In this document: positions 12,499 to 26,200 of the stretch, piece after piece
How positions within the stretch are numbered: the stretch's first letter is position 1
How the letters are laid out: every line of letters starts with the position of its first letter
Origin: Diadema setosum
Taxonomy: Eukaryota; Echinodermata; Echinoidea; Diadematoida; Diadematidae
DNA length: 64,000 nucleotides
Assembly (NCBI RefSeq): GCF_964275005.1
Contig: NC_092701.1
Span: 6,616,715 to 6,680,714 of the forward strand
Direction of reading: 5' to 3'
The notes under the pieces: model-generated
The model's input: the letters and a program-made list of their open reading frames with translations, nothing else
What the model was told of the DNA's origin: nothing
Databases searched by the model: none
Position numbers and translations under genes: made by a program

Positions 12499-12504
12499 AA
12501 TAAA
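12499..12504 (+). terminator. Probable polyadenylation signal for the distal snapin exon
   Basis: AATAAA placed 124 bp after the stop at 12375, a normal distance for a short 3' UTR. AT-rich DNA makes chance hits common. Confidence 0.5.
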
Positions 12505-12735
12505 ACACTTGCAAAATATTACAAAGTGCTTCTAAGGAACACAAGTTGCTTCTCGGTCATGACAGTAAATATTACTTTGTTTGTAATGTTACATGTCTTC
12601 ATGATTTAATCCTATTTGACATGAGGCAAGTGGAAGAAAATGCAAACACGAAATCAAAATACATGTACCAACAAACTTTGAAGATACATTTGTTGTTTTT
12701 TTTGTGTTTTTTTTTTTATAATGGTGCATATTATA

Positions 12736-13324
12736 CAGTCAAACCTGCCTTAGCGGCCACCTGTCTATAGCAACCACCTGTCTATAGCGACCACCTGTCT
12801 ATAGCGGCCACTGAAAAATCCCCCCCCCCCCCCCCGAGAGAAAAGCAGTGTTAAAGACCCTATAGCGACCACCTGTCTAACGTGGCCAGCGGAGACAAAT
12901 TTTCTTTTCCGCGGTAGATTTTAACCTGTCTATAGCGGCCAAAAACCCAATGGAACCGTAGCCGAGCCGTTAATTCAGTGTGTTTTTCTGCTTTGTAGCC
13001 GTGCGGGCAACGTTCAGTGATCGCCACTGCTGCATTCATCCCTCATTCAGTCATAATAATGCACTAGTTTTCAAAGCTTTCTTCACGATAGTACACATAT
13101 TACTGTGCAACAATTTCTTATGTACACTGGCATGGTTAAATGCATGAAACACACGTGTGCATACGTACACACATACATTTACATGTACATGTAAGGATAC
13201 AACTGTGACACGTGTACATGTAAGCAATGCACATAAAAATGGATTACCTGTCTCTAGCGGCCACCTGTCTATACGGCCACTTTTCCCGTCTCCCTTGGGT
13301 GGCCGCTATAGACAGGTTTGACTG
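12736..13324. mobile_element. Pogo/Tigger-like MITE, 589 bp, TA-flanked
   Basis: The ends are CAGTCAAACCTGCCTTAGCG and its near complement GGCCGCTATAGACAGGTTTG then ACTG, with TA outside both. The phrase ACCTGTCTATAGCGGCC is repeated several times just inside each end (12766-12935 and 13248-13320). There is no ORF. A relative sits at 20527-21046. CAGTnnAACC ends with TA duplication are typical of pogo-type Tc1/mariner elements; the family call is by ends only. Confidence 0.8.
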
Positions 13325-14524
13325 TATACATGTATGTGGGTAGCTTGAGGTGATTAGGTGCATACATTTCCAAATACCACTTTTACTATGAGCAGTTGCC
13401 ATTTCTAGTTAGTTTTATTGACACTTTCCACAGTGTTATTGACACTGCTCTTAAGATAGAGCTACATAACCTAATCAAATGCCATGTAAAATCCTTGGAG
13501 AATAACTTCCTCTGGACTCGGCATATGATGTCATACATACCTTATTCGTATTACATGCGGAACAAGAATGGATTGGGGAATGTTTGAATGTGTGAAGAGT
13601 CATCCAACCCAGCCAGATTCGATGGGCTCTTCAGGGAGAGGAATGAGTGATGGAAACTGCACCATCGAGTAAATGCAAGCTGCTCCCAAGTTTGAGGTTG
13701 CAAGAGGATGTTGCTGATTTCTCATCGATTCTAGACTGCATGTTGCCGCAATATGCAAGTACCCATATGCAGTTGTACTATGACGATGATAAAGTGAAGC
13801 TGTGAAGCGATGAGCTATTAAAGACCCAACCGAGATGTGACCCAAGCCGGCTCCACAAACATGTCATATATATCAAATGCTACATGCGTGATATATTTAG
13901 CAAGTCTAATTTTGTGTGAATTTGGACCTCCTTACAATTTCGGGAGTTGTTAATTTCACGATGGTAGAGTACAGCAATGGATGGAGAAATATATTTGTTC
14001 ACTTTGCATTCATGCTGAATGTAGAATTAATATTTTAATGTGTTTTAGAATTCATGTAAAGCACCCAACTCATAAGATTTGTGAAAATAAGAACCCAGGG
14101 AAATATAAGGTGTAGGCCTATTCAGCTTTAAGGCTCGTAGTGTTACCTGCTTGTGCAAGGAAATGTTGAGAGAGTGGTGGCCCATGTGAATAACGCCCTT
14201 GTGATGTGCAAACTCGTCACACATGGTATGATGATATCAGCAGACTCCGCTAAGGCAAGAATTGTCAAGATGATGTAAACTTATGTGTTCACTCATAAGA
14301 GCTTCCATGGATTGCAATGCACACATTAACTCTCAGATATGAAGATTGTCTTCATCCTCAAAATAGATTTGAGAGAGACAAGGTCCTATTAGCATTACCC
14401 ATCCTATCAATGTTCCAGATGTTGTTTTCTTTTTGTTTGTTTGTTTGTTTTTCTGGTCATGATTTCACAAATTACACACTACATTGTTTTTTTTCCTAGT
14501 ACACTGTACTACTGTGGTCCTATA
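13325..14524. other. Intergenic stretch
   Basis: No gene seen. The part 13862-14105 (ATATATTTAGCAAGTC, then GGATGGAGAAATAT) resembles 48340-48550 and is probably a worn MITE of one family. A short G/T-rich tract lies near 14436. Confidence 0.5.
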
Positions 14525-14750
14525 TACGGTATAAGTGGTTATTTTCGCAAGGGTTTAATTTTCGCGAATTTCGCGAATCACAGTTAGATCGCAAATTTAA
14601 CAACACGCGAAAATGTCGTGTTGCACTACAGGTAATACTGTATTTATGATACCGTTGGTGTCAATTCGCGAAAACAACATCTTGCGGAAATGTCTCTGAC
14701 CTCCTCATTCGCGAAAATATCTGTACGTGAAAATAACAGCTTATACAGTA
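14525..14750. mobile_element. TA-flanked MITE with TTTCGCGAA motifs (copy A)
   Basis: Ends TACGGTATAAGTGGTTATTT and AAATAACAGCTTATACAGTA are inverted repeats. Inside, TTTCGCGAATTTCGCGAATC and related words recur. A relative lies at 26441-26670. Confidence 0.75.
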
Positions 14751-14972
14751 CTGTATACGCCAAATATTTCGCAAGGTTTTATTTCCGCGAATTTCGCGAG
14801 TCTAGGTGCTATTAGCGAAATTAAAGACACGTGAAAATATTGACTCTGATCGTGTGTACATTTCTCAGTTCAGTACAGGACTCCACGATCGCAAATTCAA
14901 CCACTCGCAAAACTGTCAGGAATTCCTGATTCGTGAAAATTTAGACTTGCAAAATATATGGCGTATACAGTA
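14749..14972. mobile_element. TA-flanked MITE with TTTCGCGAA motifs (copy B, different ends)
   Basis: Ends TACTGTATACGCCAAATATT and AATATATGGCGTATACAGTA are inverted repeats. It starts on the TA that closes the element at 14525-14750, so the two are back to back and share that TA. Confidence 0.75.
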
Positions 14973-16754
14973 TACCGGTACATGTATTTGTATGCTGTCA
15001 GAGCTGCCATTTTTTTCCGGGGGGGGGGGGGGGGGAATTTGTTCTTTAATATCAACATTAAAATTGTGTTTGATGATAAAGTATGTTGTATATGTAAACA
15101 ATTATATTTCTGTCTAAAGTTGTCCCATTTTAAACCATAATAATGGTGTTTCCTTCAAGATGTTGTTTTCTTGACTGTGCATCATTATGTTTTCTAATCT
15201 GCTGAAGGGAGCAGTTTATCAAACGATAGATACATGAACTATCGATCACATTTCAGATAGTATTCCATGGGTCCCTATTGCAGTAGTACTGTACGTGATG
15301 TATTGCTCTGAATATCACTGCAGTGTTTTGCCATGCTCATATGATGTAAACTGAAATACCGCTGAAAAGAGGTTTGGGACCATTGCATTCGAAAAGCATC
15401 ATATAATAGTGTCAGTTTGAATGGGAGGGACCTCTACGGTGGTGTAAAATTAATGTTTTTTTTTTGTTATGACTAAGGATTCACTGTGATTATATATCCT
15501 GTCATTTAAACAGAAGAAAAAAAAATCTATTTTCTTGCTCTGTACGAGGCAAGATGAATTTTTTTTTTTTTTTTGGTTTTGTTCAAAGAGTTGCTACGTG
15601 CATACAACTTCAGGTGAAAAAAAAAACAAAACAAAAACAACTTGCAGTTATTCTGACAGTGTATTGCTTGTCATCCAGTGTATGGACTCCTTCACAAAGA
15701 CGATACCTGTATTTATATGAACTATGGTATAATCTTTGGATCCTTGCCAAATAGATTTTGTAAGGGGTAGCATAACTCCTTGAAGACTCACATTTTATTC
15801 CAAACATTGTTTATTTCAGATACACTCAATGTCCGTAATGAATCACTGGTGAAGAGAATTATCACACATTCAATGTTTGTACTGATTGCCTATCAGGTAC
15901 CTTTTGATGGGAGGGGAAAATGTCTTTTATTTGGTGGTAATTACTAGCATATGTTCGCAATGAGCAGACGTACCGGCATATAATACACCATCATGTTATC
16001 CGTATAATGTTGGAGATCATAAAAGGAAATAAAATATGCATAAAGCTGACTTTGGCAGTGTAACCCTTACAATTTTCTAATTCTTTATTCTTTTATAAAA
16101 TTATTTTCCTCTTAAGGAAGTGGAAAAACTACATGTATATATCAATTTAAAGCTTAAAATCTGGTAAATTCATATCTGTCAAGAACCAACAAAAATCATT
16201 TCCCCTTCATTATATGGCTTTTGTGATAGATGCATCAAATATGAATGCAATGTACAGTACTTGATGGCTGTAGCATATGTATGAATTTACCCTTCGAAAT
16301 CAACGATGAGACTCGGTTAGGGGAGGTGGTTGACAAAACAGCATAAACTCACTGAAAATCTTAAATTGCTAGATAAGGTGCTGATATTGTAATTGCTTTG
16401 CACAGATACCTCACTTCACTACATTTCAATGCTGAATGTTGCACGGTATGAAGTGATTCGTACACTGCACTTGTATTGCAGTTTAGTACTGTTTAATCCC
16501 AGAAACACGCAACATATTGACTACCAGGAAGAGATTCTGTGTTTGTTTTGTCTTTGTAATATGGTCAGAGAGAGATATGTACATCGTATTTAATAAACAA
16601 ATTAATTCCAATTTTATATCGTTTCCTTGTTTGGTGTCAACACTGCATGGCTGGAATGTGTGTGTGTGTGTGTGTGTGTGTTTATATCTAGGCGAGCATG
16701 TTGGTATTTGATGCATGATGTTACTCAGATGGGCAAGTTTTGACACAGAACACT
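14973..16754. other. Intergenic stretch
   Basis: No gene recognised. It holds homopolymer runs (G at 15019-15035, T near 15558-15574, A near 15618) and a (TG)n tract at 16657-16681. Open frames over these runs are low complexity and not credible genes. Confidence 0.5.
16657..16681. repeat. (TG)n microsatellite
   Basis: Twelve or so uninterrupted TG copies. Confidence 0.95.
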
Positions 16755-17058
16755 CTTTGTTATAACAAACACACAAAACAAAATGTCTGCTACAACAAAT
16801 GAAAAATCCAGGTCCCAAAACTACTGTAATAACGAGGAATGTTTGCGGACATTTTAATTTCGCAAATTTCACAAGAGCCAAGATTTGCGAAATTAAAATG
16901 TATTTAATGGTAGAGGCGACTTGCGAAAATTTCATGCCCCAAAACTATCGTGTTATACAGTATTTGCTACATATCTTTATATACTTTATTTGTATGGTTA
17001 TAATGAAATGTTGTTATAATGAAAGAAACCTGGTAGTTCCGAGGACTTTGTTATAACA
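16755..17058. mobile_element. Worn pogo-like MITE split by a second MITE
   Basis: The flanks carry TTTGTTATAACAAA at the left and GGACTTTGTTATAACA at the right, the GTTATAAC motif of the element at 23475-23660. Between them, 16822-16962 is a TA-flanked insert with ends TACTGTAATAACG and CGTGTTATACAGTA and a TTTCGCAAATTTCAC core. The layout is one element inserted in another. Confidence 0.55.
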
Positions 17059-18012
17059 TGATACAAGTTGCTTGTATCAGATTATACATGTATAATTAGC
17101 AGTTGTGTTTGTGATGTGCAATATATTGAAATACACAACTATGTTAAGAGAGATGTACATGTACTATGTGATTGCTGAAATGAATATTGTTTTGTTTGCT
17201 AATTAGATTCTGATAAATTCAGGAAGTGTTTATCTCATGAGAGATTCATTGTACCGGGAAATTTTTTCATATTAAATCCAGCTGCTTGGGACCACAGAGA
17301 TTTCCTGATTATATGGGGTATCTCGTTTTATCAGGATAAAAAAAAAAAGAATGTACTTAAAAGAGGAATAAGATATTATTTTAATTACTTTTGATTATCT
17401 CGTTACATGTACATCAGGTATCACTATATCCACTATATGCAATGCAGTACCTGGCTTGTGTTTTGGAAATAACCTAGCATTAATCTAATAATCGCAAAAG
17501 TGAAAGGTCTTTTCAAATCCTCTTCTCTATATATTCTACTGATTTTAACACAGTTGTATCTCATAAGTCAAATTTTCTCAAAGTTGAAGCTATTTCTTCA
17601 GTCCATAGATTCGACTCCTGCAAGGTTGACTGTAGTTATGCTCAAGACTTTCTCAGTTGTTCAAGAAGGCAATTTTCTCTAGTTTGTTAAAATATCCCTT
17701 TATGTAATACATGAATAAGAAGTACATTGTACATGTATTACATGTCTACCCAAAACTATATTACGTGTATATAACACAACAACCACACCTACAGTATATG
17801 CCTTGGTATTTCTTTCATTAAATAATGACTGCACATTCTTTAATTTTGTTTTGTTTGTTTTCATTTCCACTGAAACTACAATTTTTACATTTTTTTTTAG
17901 CATGTACATGTTTTCATCAAGTAAATGTATACTGTCCCTGTGCCAGCTTGTGGTACATGTATATGCACTTGCCGATGTATGTACTTTGATTATCTACAGA
18001 CAAATTTAGAGT
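17059..18012. other. Intergenic stretch
   Basis: AT-rich, with several TACATGTA words. No gene or bounded repeat recognised. Confidence 0.5.
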
Positions 18013-18231
18013 TACTGCAAAATCAAAATCATATTTTTTGCGTGCATGAAATTTTCACAAATTTCATGAGCCAAGATTTGCAAAATTAAGTGCATGCAAA
18101 ACTTCTTGTCAATACTATGCATTGAATGCCAGCGGCAATTAAAAAAAAATAATAAAATTCATGCCACAAAAAAGGCCGTCGGCTCCAATTCACAAAAATT
18201 TCATGCCGCAAATATTTCTGGTTTTACAGTA
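18013..18231. mobile_element. TA-flanked MITE of the CATGAAATTTTCAC type
   Basis: Ends TACTGCAAAATCAAAATC and CTGGTTTTACAGTA are imperfect inverted repeats. The interior words ATGAAATTTTCACAAATTTC and AGCCAAGATTTGCAAAATTA recall the insert at 16822-16962. Confidence 0.6.
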
Positions 18232-19022
18232 AATGTTGATGCTTCCATTGCATGCAATCATTTCAATCGCTGGAAAGTATATAATCAGGTTCTATTTGTG
18301 GTTTACTCATAAAGAAGTCACATCAGTTGGAAACACAAATGCATTGTACTGCATAAAAATCCATTTAAACTTTATTTGCCATGATCACAAATGATTACTT
18401 TTTTTTCGTCCATGTACTGTGGGTTTCATGATATGATAGAAAAATGAAGACAAATGCTACATGATGTAATACTTACACCGACATACAGCAATTACATGTA
18501 CTTTTTTTTTCGGGGGGGGGGGGGGGTGGGTCAAGGGTCAATAGTACCCGCACCTTGTCCAACTTTAATGAAGCTGTGGGTGGAATCCTCCAAGACTCAT
18601 GGGATTTCTTGTGGTTTTGCACAAGTTTCCTTCCATTTTTAGCAAACCCTGTACGAGTCAAATATAAGTACATGCAATATCGCATCCTGAGCTATGCAAG
18701 ACAATACCATAACAAATATTATTCAGTGTTCTCTTCAAATGAGGCAAAGAACACTTGAAAAATTACAGAAAAACAAAACTTACAAATTAAATTTAGAATA
18801 ATAAATGGAAACAATTTGAGCATATCACATTAGTGGTACAAATTTCTTGTAATTGATTCCTTGGGAACAAGAAATGTAACTTGGTCAGACCAAAATAAAG
18901 TTACATCATAATAAAAGAACACAAACAATCATATTGTTAACACATTCTGCGGCATGAAATTAAATGACACTTTTTAAAGTGACGTGTCCTGCACTCTACA
19001 GTCGTCATAACTCCGGTGTCAT

Positions 19023-19054
<32 letters not shown>

Positions 19055-19159
19055 AGCTACACAAGTGACAATGGTTTACAAAGAATGAATGAGGCAGATC
19101 ACTTCTCCACTGTGATGAAGAGGGAGAGAAAATGATGGTAGGGTTTCACAAGGCTAAAA
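18232..19159. other. Intergenic stretch
   Basis: Contains a G run at 18512-18526 and a (CA)n tract at 19023-19049. No gene recognised. Confidence 0.5.
19023..19049. repeat. (CA)n microsatellite
   Basis: About thirteen CA copies. Confidence 0.95.
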
Positions 19160-19487
19160 TAGGGAGCTTTAGATTTTGACGCACAGACGTTTGAGACGAA
19201 GCTTGCGTTGGACGTTCTCCTCTCCCCTGCGTCGTGCTGAAAAGTAGCTTTAGATTACGCTGGGACGCAACATATAAAAAATAAAATGGCGCCCCCATAT
19301 GATTGATGCATGAAGTAGTTATCTACGTTGCAAACTGTGCGGACGTAAAAATAGCCCTGTACGCATAGTGAAAAACTCGGGCTACGCAAGCTAAAAATAG
19401 TTCAACTTGACGCGCGCTTCTGCGCATGCTCAGAACATGTCCTTTTCCCTCTGAACATTCCCCGTCGCGAAAATCTAAAGCTCCCTA
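19160..19487. mobile_element. MITE with TAGGGAGCTTTAGATTTT ends
   Basis: The left end TAGGGAGCTTTAGATTTT and the right end AAAATCTAAAGCTCCCTA are exact complements. The middle is G+C-richer than its surroundings with repeated ACGCGC and GGGACGCAAC-like words. No ORF. Confidence 0.85.
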
Positions 19488-19489
19488 AT

Positions 19490-19528
19490 AAAATAATGCC
19501 TCCAGCACCCTTCGGGCGGAGGCATTAA
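19490..19528. repeat. AATGCCTCC hairpin, solo end of the 56568-57880 repeat family
   Basis: AATGCCTCCAGCACCCTTCG and the complement GGCGGAGGCATT form a short palindrome like the left end of the repeat at 56568. The body of that repeat is absent. Confidence 0.6.
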
Positions 19529-20069
19529 AAAAAAAGAAATCTACAGGAGGGGAAAACTTTGTATTATCACGCTACAAGATTAATTAAAGTTAAATTTGAT
19601 GTGGCTCCATAAGTCTTCTGGTCCTGCTCCCATATCAAAACAATTAATTGATTTTATGTTTTGTTCATTGATTTCATGTTTCTTTCTTTTTTTTTGTTTT
19701 TTGTTTTCTTTTTGTTTGTTTGTTGTTGTTTTTTGCTACTGTAAGACAGGTTGCATTCAGTCGCCTTTTCTGCACTGACAATCATAGCACAGGGAAATGC
19801 TTTATAACTGACACACACCTCATTCAATGATTTTTCAATTCTGATTGGTTAAAAACTGGTGTGATAGATTAGTGCCTTCAGCATCAACTTGTATCCAAAC
19901 TCAACTTGTTATTCACCATGGCATAATTCAAGAGTAGTTCTCGCTGACATTGTGATCCTCACCTGCAATTTGCACAAAATTTCAGGGGAATTACCAGTAA
20001 GGGCTCAAACAACAGGGGTAATACTCTCAAGGCAAGGTTTTCCGTTCGCAGTAATTTCGTGAATTCTCT

Positions 20070-20155
20070 TTAACCCGTTGAGGATGGTTTGATTTTGCTA
20101 CAACACGAATTTCCCATACAAGCTTGTCTGAGTATACTTGTCCTCAACGGGTTAA
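20070..20155. mobile_element. Short TTAACCCGTTGAGGA foldback
   Basis: TTAACCCGTTGAGGA at the left and TCCTCAACGGGTTAA at the right are exact complements separated by about 55 bp. It is the shortest bounded inverted-repeat element in the window. It lies about 100 bp beyond the uricase stop codon and may be in its 3' UTR. Confidence 0.7.
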
Positions 20156-20256
20156 TAGTCTCTTTGGAATTTCTCAGCAGAATTCAGTGGCATTGGTCAC
20201 ATCGCTGCCCTGATGACTAGATGAAAGAATTTCTACACTCCTGCACCATCGCACCC

Positions 20257-23200
20257 TCACAGCTTGGCCGTCGGAGAACGAGTGACGCTGGCCCTGATGA
20301 GTCCATACGGCTTGTCAGTTGGCATCAACACCTGGAGAATGACACAAAATTAATGAAGTATGGTAAACTTTGCAGACAGCCTTGGTTTCCATGGCAACAT
20401 TCCTCCACAAACAATGACACAAAATCACTGAAGCATGGTAAACTTTGCAGACAGCCTAGGTTTCCATAGCAACATTCCTCCACAAACTAAATGTCAGGAG
20501 TTTATAATGAACATTTTGTAACAATACAGTCAAACCTGTCTTGGCGGCCACCTGTCTAAAGCAACCACCTGCCACTAAAAAAATCCCCCACACAAAATTG
20601 CTGTGTTATAGACCCTTTATATAGCAGGCATTTGTTTAACGCGGCTAGCGGCCACTGATTTTGTATCCCATGGTGAATATCTAACTGCATACAGCAGCCA
20701 CAAAAATTTAGCTGAGCCGTTCAATCAGCCATGAATACATTAGCTTTTATGTTCATTGCGTGAATTCCACTAAGTCTTATCGTAAGGACAGAAGTACGCT
20801 ATTTAAAAGAAAATTTAAAATGAAGTAAATTGTACCAAAAAAAAAATCCCCATATATAGCTACAGCTGCTCATGCAAAACTTATTTGCTGTTTGTTTGTT
20901 TTTTTAGAATAACATGCAGTATCTTATGCTATTATACAATGCAAGTGTTGAAATTGAAAATGGCCACTGACATGTCTATAGTGGCCACCTGTCTATAGCG
21001 GCCACTTTTGTTTCCCTTGGGTGGCCGCTATAGACAGGTTTGACTATAAGTGCAAAGTTGCAAAGTTCCCCAGAAAAACAGTCTCATAATTTATACCTTG
21101 GTATTTCAGGGATAAAAACAAAATGAATGGGAACTAAAAAAAAAAAAAAAAAAAAAACCCTCAATATATCAAGTATTCTCACAATATCCGACCTTGTTAT
21201 AATGAGGTTCCACTGCATATGAATATAATGACACTCCTAATATATGTGCAACAACCTGAAAATGCAATTGACATTCTGTGCAAACATGTTATCATGGTAA
21301 TATTAGAGTTGAGGGCAGTCTTAAAAAAAAAAAAAAAAAAAAAATGATGGGGTGAGAAAAGAAGAGTGGAAGCTTCATATTCTGTCTTTACCTCATTGTC
21401 ATTTTTTAGTCCAATCTTCTTCAAATCTGCAAGGAAGTAGTGCACGTTGGGCATTTCCATTGTGACTTCCCCAACCTGAGATTGATAACATCACATATCA
21501 TAATTCAACAACAAAAAAATATGGTGATCGCATCGAAAAATGATCGCAACGGTAAATAATTCACAAAGTAAAAAAAAAAAAAAAAATCTGCCCCACATTG
21601 ATATAAACGTTTTATTAAACACTAATTTATGAAGTCAAAATTCATGTGAGGGAAAGGATTTTCTCTAGTCTCTTCGGATTCAACTTTATTAGGCAATGTT
21701 GACTACACACGAGGATCTGATACTGCATCACAATCCTTAGAGACTCTGTCATACCAGATACTACATTTTCCCATTTCCATATATCTGCAACAAGTAAAAA
21801 TTACGGGAATGACACAGAGCAAGATCTTGCGGTCTTTCAACAAAGCGGAGGAAAGACAATATTGATGGATCTCAGTTTCATTGAGCTGAATACTGTTATG
21901 GCATCAAGATATGTACGCAATCTGCCTTTGAATTGATGCATCTCAGATCTGCCTTTTTTTATCTTTAACAAATGCAGCTCACCTGAGGAACCAGCTTCAT
22001 GATTTTCTCCTCGGCTAGATACAAGGTTTGCTGGACAGATGGGGAGTAGACTCCGGTGGAAGGAGGGCCAGCGAAAGTGTCCAAAATGACATCCTTGGCA
22101 TGTTGCCTAGCAACATAAAGAATTTGGACAAAAGAGAGAATTATATCACTTACAATATATTCGTGTATTAAATAATGCAAATGAATACAATATAAATAAA
22201 CACATTTGGATCAATCTTTGATTGTTTTCAATGTCTTGCAAAGTTACAATCTTAGCTAAAAATAAGCTGGAATAAAAAAAAAAAAAAAAAAAAGAGTACA
22301 AAGTCTCAAGCACTTTATGAAACATTAGCTTCTGTATTTGACTTTCTAGAAAAAAACTCCAAATTTCTCCCCGATGACAATCTCCCACAATGCCAAGCAA
22401 ACTTGCTTGCAGAAACAAATTTGCTGCTGTACTTTTATGCCAGGGTGAGAAATAGTTTAAATAATGCCTCCGGCACCACTTCGTGGCAGAGGCATAAATG
22501 AAAAAAGGGATCACAAAGAGAGCACATTCTATGCAGCATGCTGGGAAGACTGTGTTCCTACCATGCTTTGTCCTCGTCGAGTCCGTAAAGGGTGGAATAG
22601 CGCCACCTAGCGTACACGACGGTGGAAAAGACTCGGTCCTTCACCTCTGGTAGGGACGTGTACTTGTCCTTGATGAAACCCACAAAGCCAGACTGGGTCG
22701 TTTTTAAAACCTTCAGGTCCTTAATGCCAGCCCAGACCTGGACTAGTCCTAAATTTCAGCAATGATCATGCAAAAAAATAATCAGTTCCTTCCTCAGTGA
22801 ATTTTATTTTTGCAGTTGTTGTTGCATTTTGTTTGGATACTGTTTTGTCTTTGTGTGTGTGTGTGTGTGTGTGTGTTAATTTATCTAATTGGGCTGTGAC
22901 TGCAGTAAAAAGGCTTGCACAGAAGTCATTAAGCTGCAAATCAGTATGGGAAGGATCTTGACAGAAATGTGGCATATACCTGAACTTGTTGCAACCTTCT
23001 ACCACAACTATGGCTCACAAATTTGTAGTAAAGTTTTCGAAGCAAAACTGTATGGTTGACATTATACAACGTTCCTGGGGTTGGGTACTTCTATTTGATT
23101 TCCACATACACAATGCACTGTGTTATTTGCTACACTCAAAAAGGTGGCTTTCATTTTTCCAGCAATAGATGTCTATGCGCAGTCTGCATCTCTTCACATT

Positions 23201-26200
23201 ATTTGTCATCTTTATCAATGATTCTACTTTTCAAAGCACACTATCACACCATACTTCTTGCAGAATATGGACTTTGATATCAATGTAAATATACCAGCAC
23301 ATTTGTATGTTCTCTGTTCTTAGCATCTATAGTCTGACAAATCATCTCAACAAAATCTGATCTTTTATCTTTAAGTCAGGAAACAGATATTGATAAGGTG
23401 TATATAGATTGCCTGCTACATTGGCAGTATTGATTGGGACTGAGGGTATCATGTGCTCTGAGTACATTGTACTACAGTGCACTCCCGTTATAACGAACAC
23501 GGTTATAACGAAATTCTGGTTACAACGAAATAAAACTTAGGGCCGCAACATTATCAACTCTATGTATTTTTATTGTTTATTCATTCGGTTATAACGAAAT
23601 TTCGTTATAACGAAAGAAAACTGCCGGTCCCGAGGACTTCGTTATAACGGGAGTCCACTGTACTTGTATGTACATTAGAAGCTACTCTGCCGTCCATACT
23701 CGTGCACCAAAATGGGGATTTTATCCCTTCCAGTGCATGAATTTACTCAGTTATTCCACAAAGTTACCTGCTCTGATACTGTTTTGACTTTGAGCTTTAA
23801 CAGCACCTGAACTTTCCTTACAAAATCTCAAAATCTGAAACTTTTCAACACCTTTTCAACAGTCATAAGATGTAAATACAATTTTAATGCAAACACTATA
23901 TATTTAAACCCAAGCATGTGTTTGACATATCCGACTCTCACAAACTGCTACCATGTAAATATTTGAGGTAGACAAGGCATGTTTACTTGTCAATTTTCAT
24001 TCATTGCTACTCATCATGGAACTTGGCCATTTGTACAGAGAGGAAGCATGTGTGTACTTTGTGTCTTGACACAGATAATGACCATTACATAGTGATAACA
24101 AAAATATCTATATGAGCAAACTCTTTGATCCATACACTTGTCTTATACGAAGTTATGATGGAGTTTTCTAGTTTTTAACCTTGTAACTGTGATCACATGA
24201 TATTAAGGTGAACATGCATACTCTACATGAAATCATCTTGATTCTGTGACTTATTCCTTTCTCTTATTAAAAAATTTATTTATTCATACTTCTTTACAAT
24301 TTTGATTCATCAACATTACTGCTAGCCTGAGATGCTATTCTATAACACTGAACAGCATTTTGTAAGCTCTGAAATGCTGTGTATAGGTTTTTATACAATG
24401 TAGTTTTATTACATGGGCAATATAATAAATTTGTACTTGACCATTTTAAAAGACATTGATTGATAAGACATAATATGTGAATAGAACTACAATGACTTTG
24501 ATGAAGAAAAGTTTTGGTTTCTGAATAGGCATAAAGCATATTCCAGCAAGCAGGTTTCAGTCATGCTGATCTTTGTAAGGTCATTAGCTAATGTTGGTGT
24601 TGTTGATAACTTTTTCAGAGCCAACAGTTGGTCTTGATTGTTGAAACTCTGCAATACATTTGTGACTGGACATGGAATATCCAGAACCTGAAAAAGGTCA
24701 GGTTCTTTATTGTATGTGTTTTTTAAATAAAATTTCCAAGACTGCCTGGACAGAAACAAACCTGTAAACAAAAAAAAAGAAGAAAATATCTTACCTCCCC
24801 TCTTCTGCACTAGGTCACAGAATCTGGTACACTCAGGGCTCCAGACGAAGGCATGGACGTGCGCCGCGCCCCCTTTCTCGATGCGTCGCCAGGGAGCCTC
24901 CTCAATGTGTACGCGCACCGCATTGACGTGACGAAAGGAGGACAGGAAATGTCTGCAGAGCTCCTGGCCAAACTGCTCTGGTGATCTTACCTGTGTGTGT
25001 AGATTGTCAATCTCAGATTTATTCCAACAATGCCTTTGACATCTTTTATGAGCAAGTAAAAGGAGAGCAGGGTTCACAACATTAATAACTTGGTCATTAC
25101 TACTACTCACACACACTCCTAGCCTTTGCTCTCAGGGGCAATACAATAGAAGGATTTCTTTTTCTTTTTCAATGAAGGAAAACAAATAAGTTTAAGGAGC
25201 TATGCAGTGCGAATACATGTCAACTTGTGTAAATTTTTAATATTTACCGTCATCACAACCTAAATATGTGGACAGAAGAATATGTGCCATTTATCTTATG
25301 ATAATATACCAATGTCGGAATCATGTGAATAAGGTTAACTATGGAATGCTATGGGTATAGGCTAAATTCCATAGTTACTACATGCACACTATATTCCAAC
25401 CGAAGTACAAAAAGACATGTGCATCATCTGTGTTATAGAATGGGTAATTTTCTTGCCATAAGCCAATTTTTCAACCCAATGACAAACTTACTGGATGGAT
25501 GCATCCAGCATTCACTGGATGCATGATTTTTTTAGCCAATAGCACACTCAGACTCCAACCCCAAGCACCTTCTGATCTGGAGATTCTCCCGCCTGAAACT
25601 CCTAGCAAACGGGAGACTCCAACCTGATGTGCGCAAAGCACAAAGTTCCTTAAAAGCCCTGGAAGCTCTAGGGTTCTAGATTCTCTCTCATGCTACATCA
25701 GGCTTATCTTTCAACATACGATGACACTAAGTAAGAAATCATTTCAAGCGGGATGGACCCAGAGCCAGAGCGGGAGAAATTAAATCTCAAGCGGGAGAAT
25801 GGGAGATTTTGCAAAAATGGGCTTTCGGCGGGAGATCTCCCGTCGAAAGCGGGAGAGTTGGAGTCTCTGCAATAGGCGTCTCGTACTGAGTGCACGAATG
25901 CTTACTTAGTACGCGATCCTTTGTTACAAGTGCGCGTACTCTTGCTACAAGTGCGCAATAACATGTTTACCACTGTGACTCGGCGTGCCGCCATTACAAA
26001 ATCAACACATAGCTCTCGACCAATGAGATCACAGGATTTTTCGCTACCCATTCTATGCTAATTTTTTCACAAGTTTTCTTCAAATTACTTGGATATATGC
26101 CAACAAAAATCCTTCCAAGCCAAGACTCTGCTAGTGACATCATCTGTCAATCAATGGTAAAAAACTGATATGATTAACGAGATATTGGAATGTACTTTAA

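Noticed and set aside
16483-16935. A 150-codon minus-strand ORF
   Set aside because: Runs over a (TG)n microsatellite and a MITE, with no family signs.
24487-25116. A 209-codon minus-strand ORF as one protein
   Set aside because: Only 24990-24795 matches uricase and has splice sites at its edges; the rest is intron read-through.
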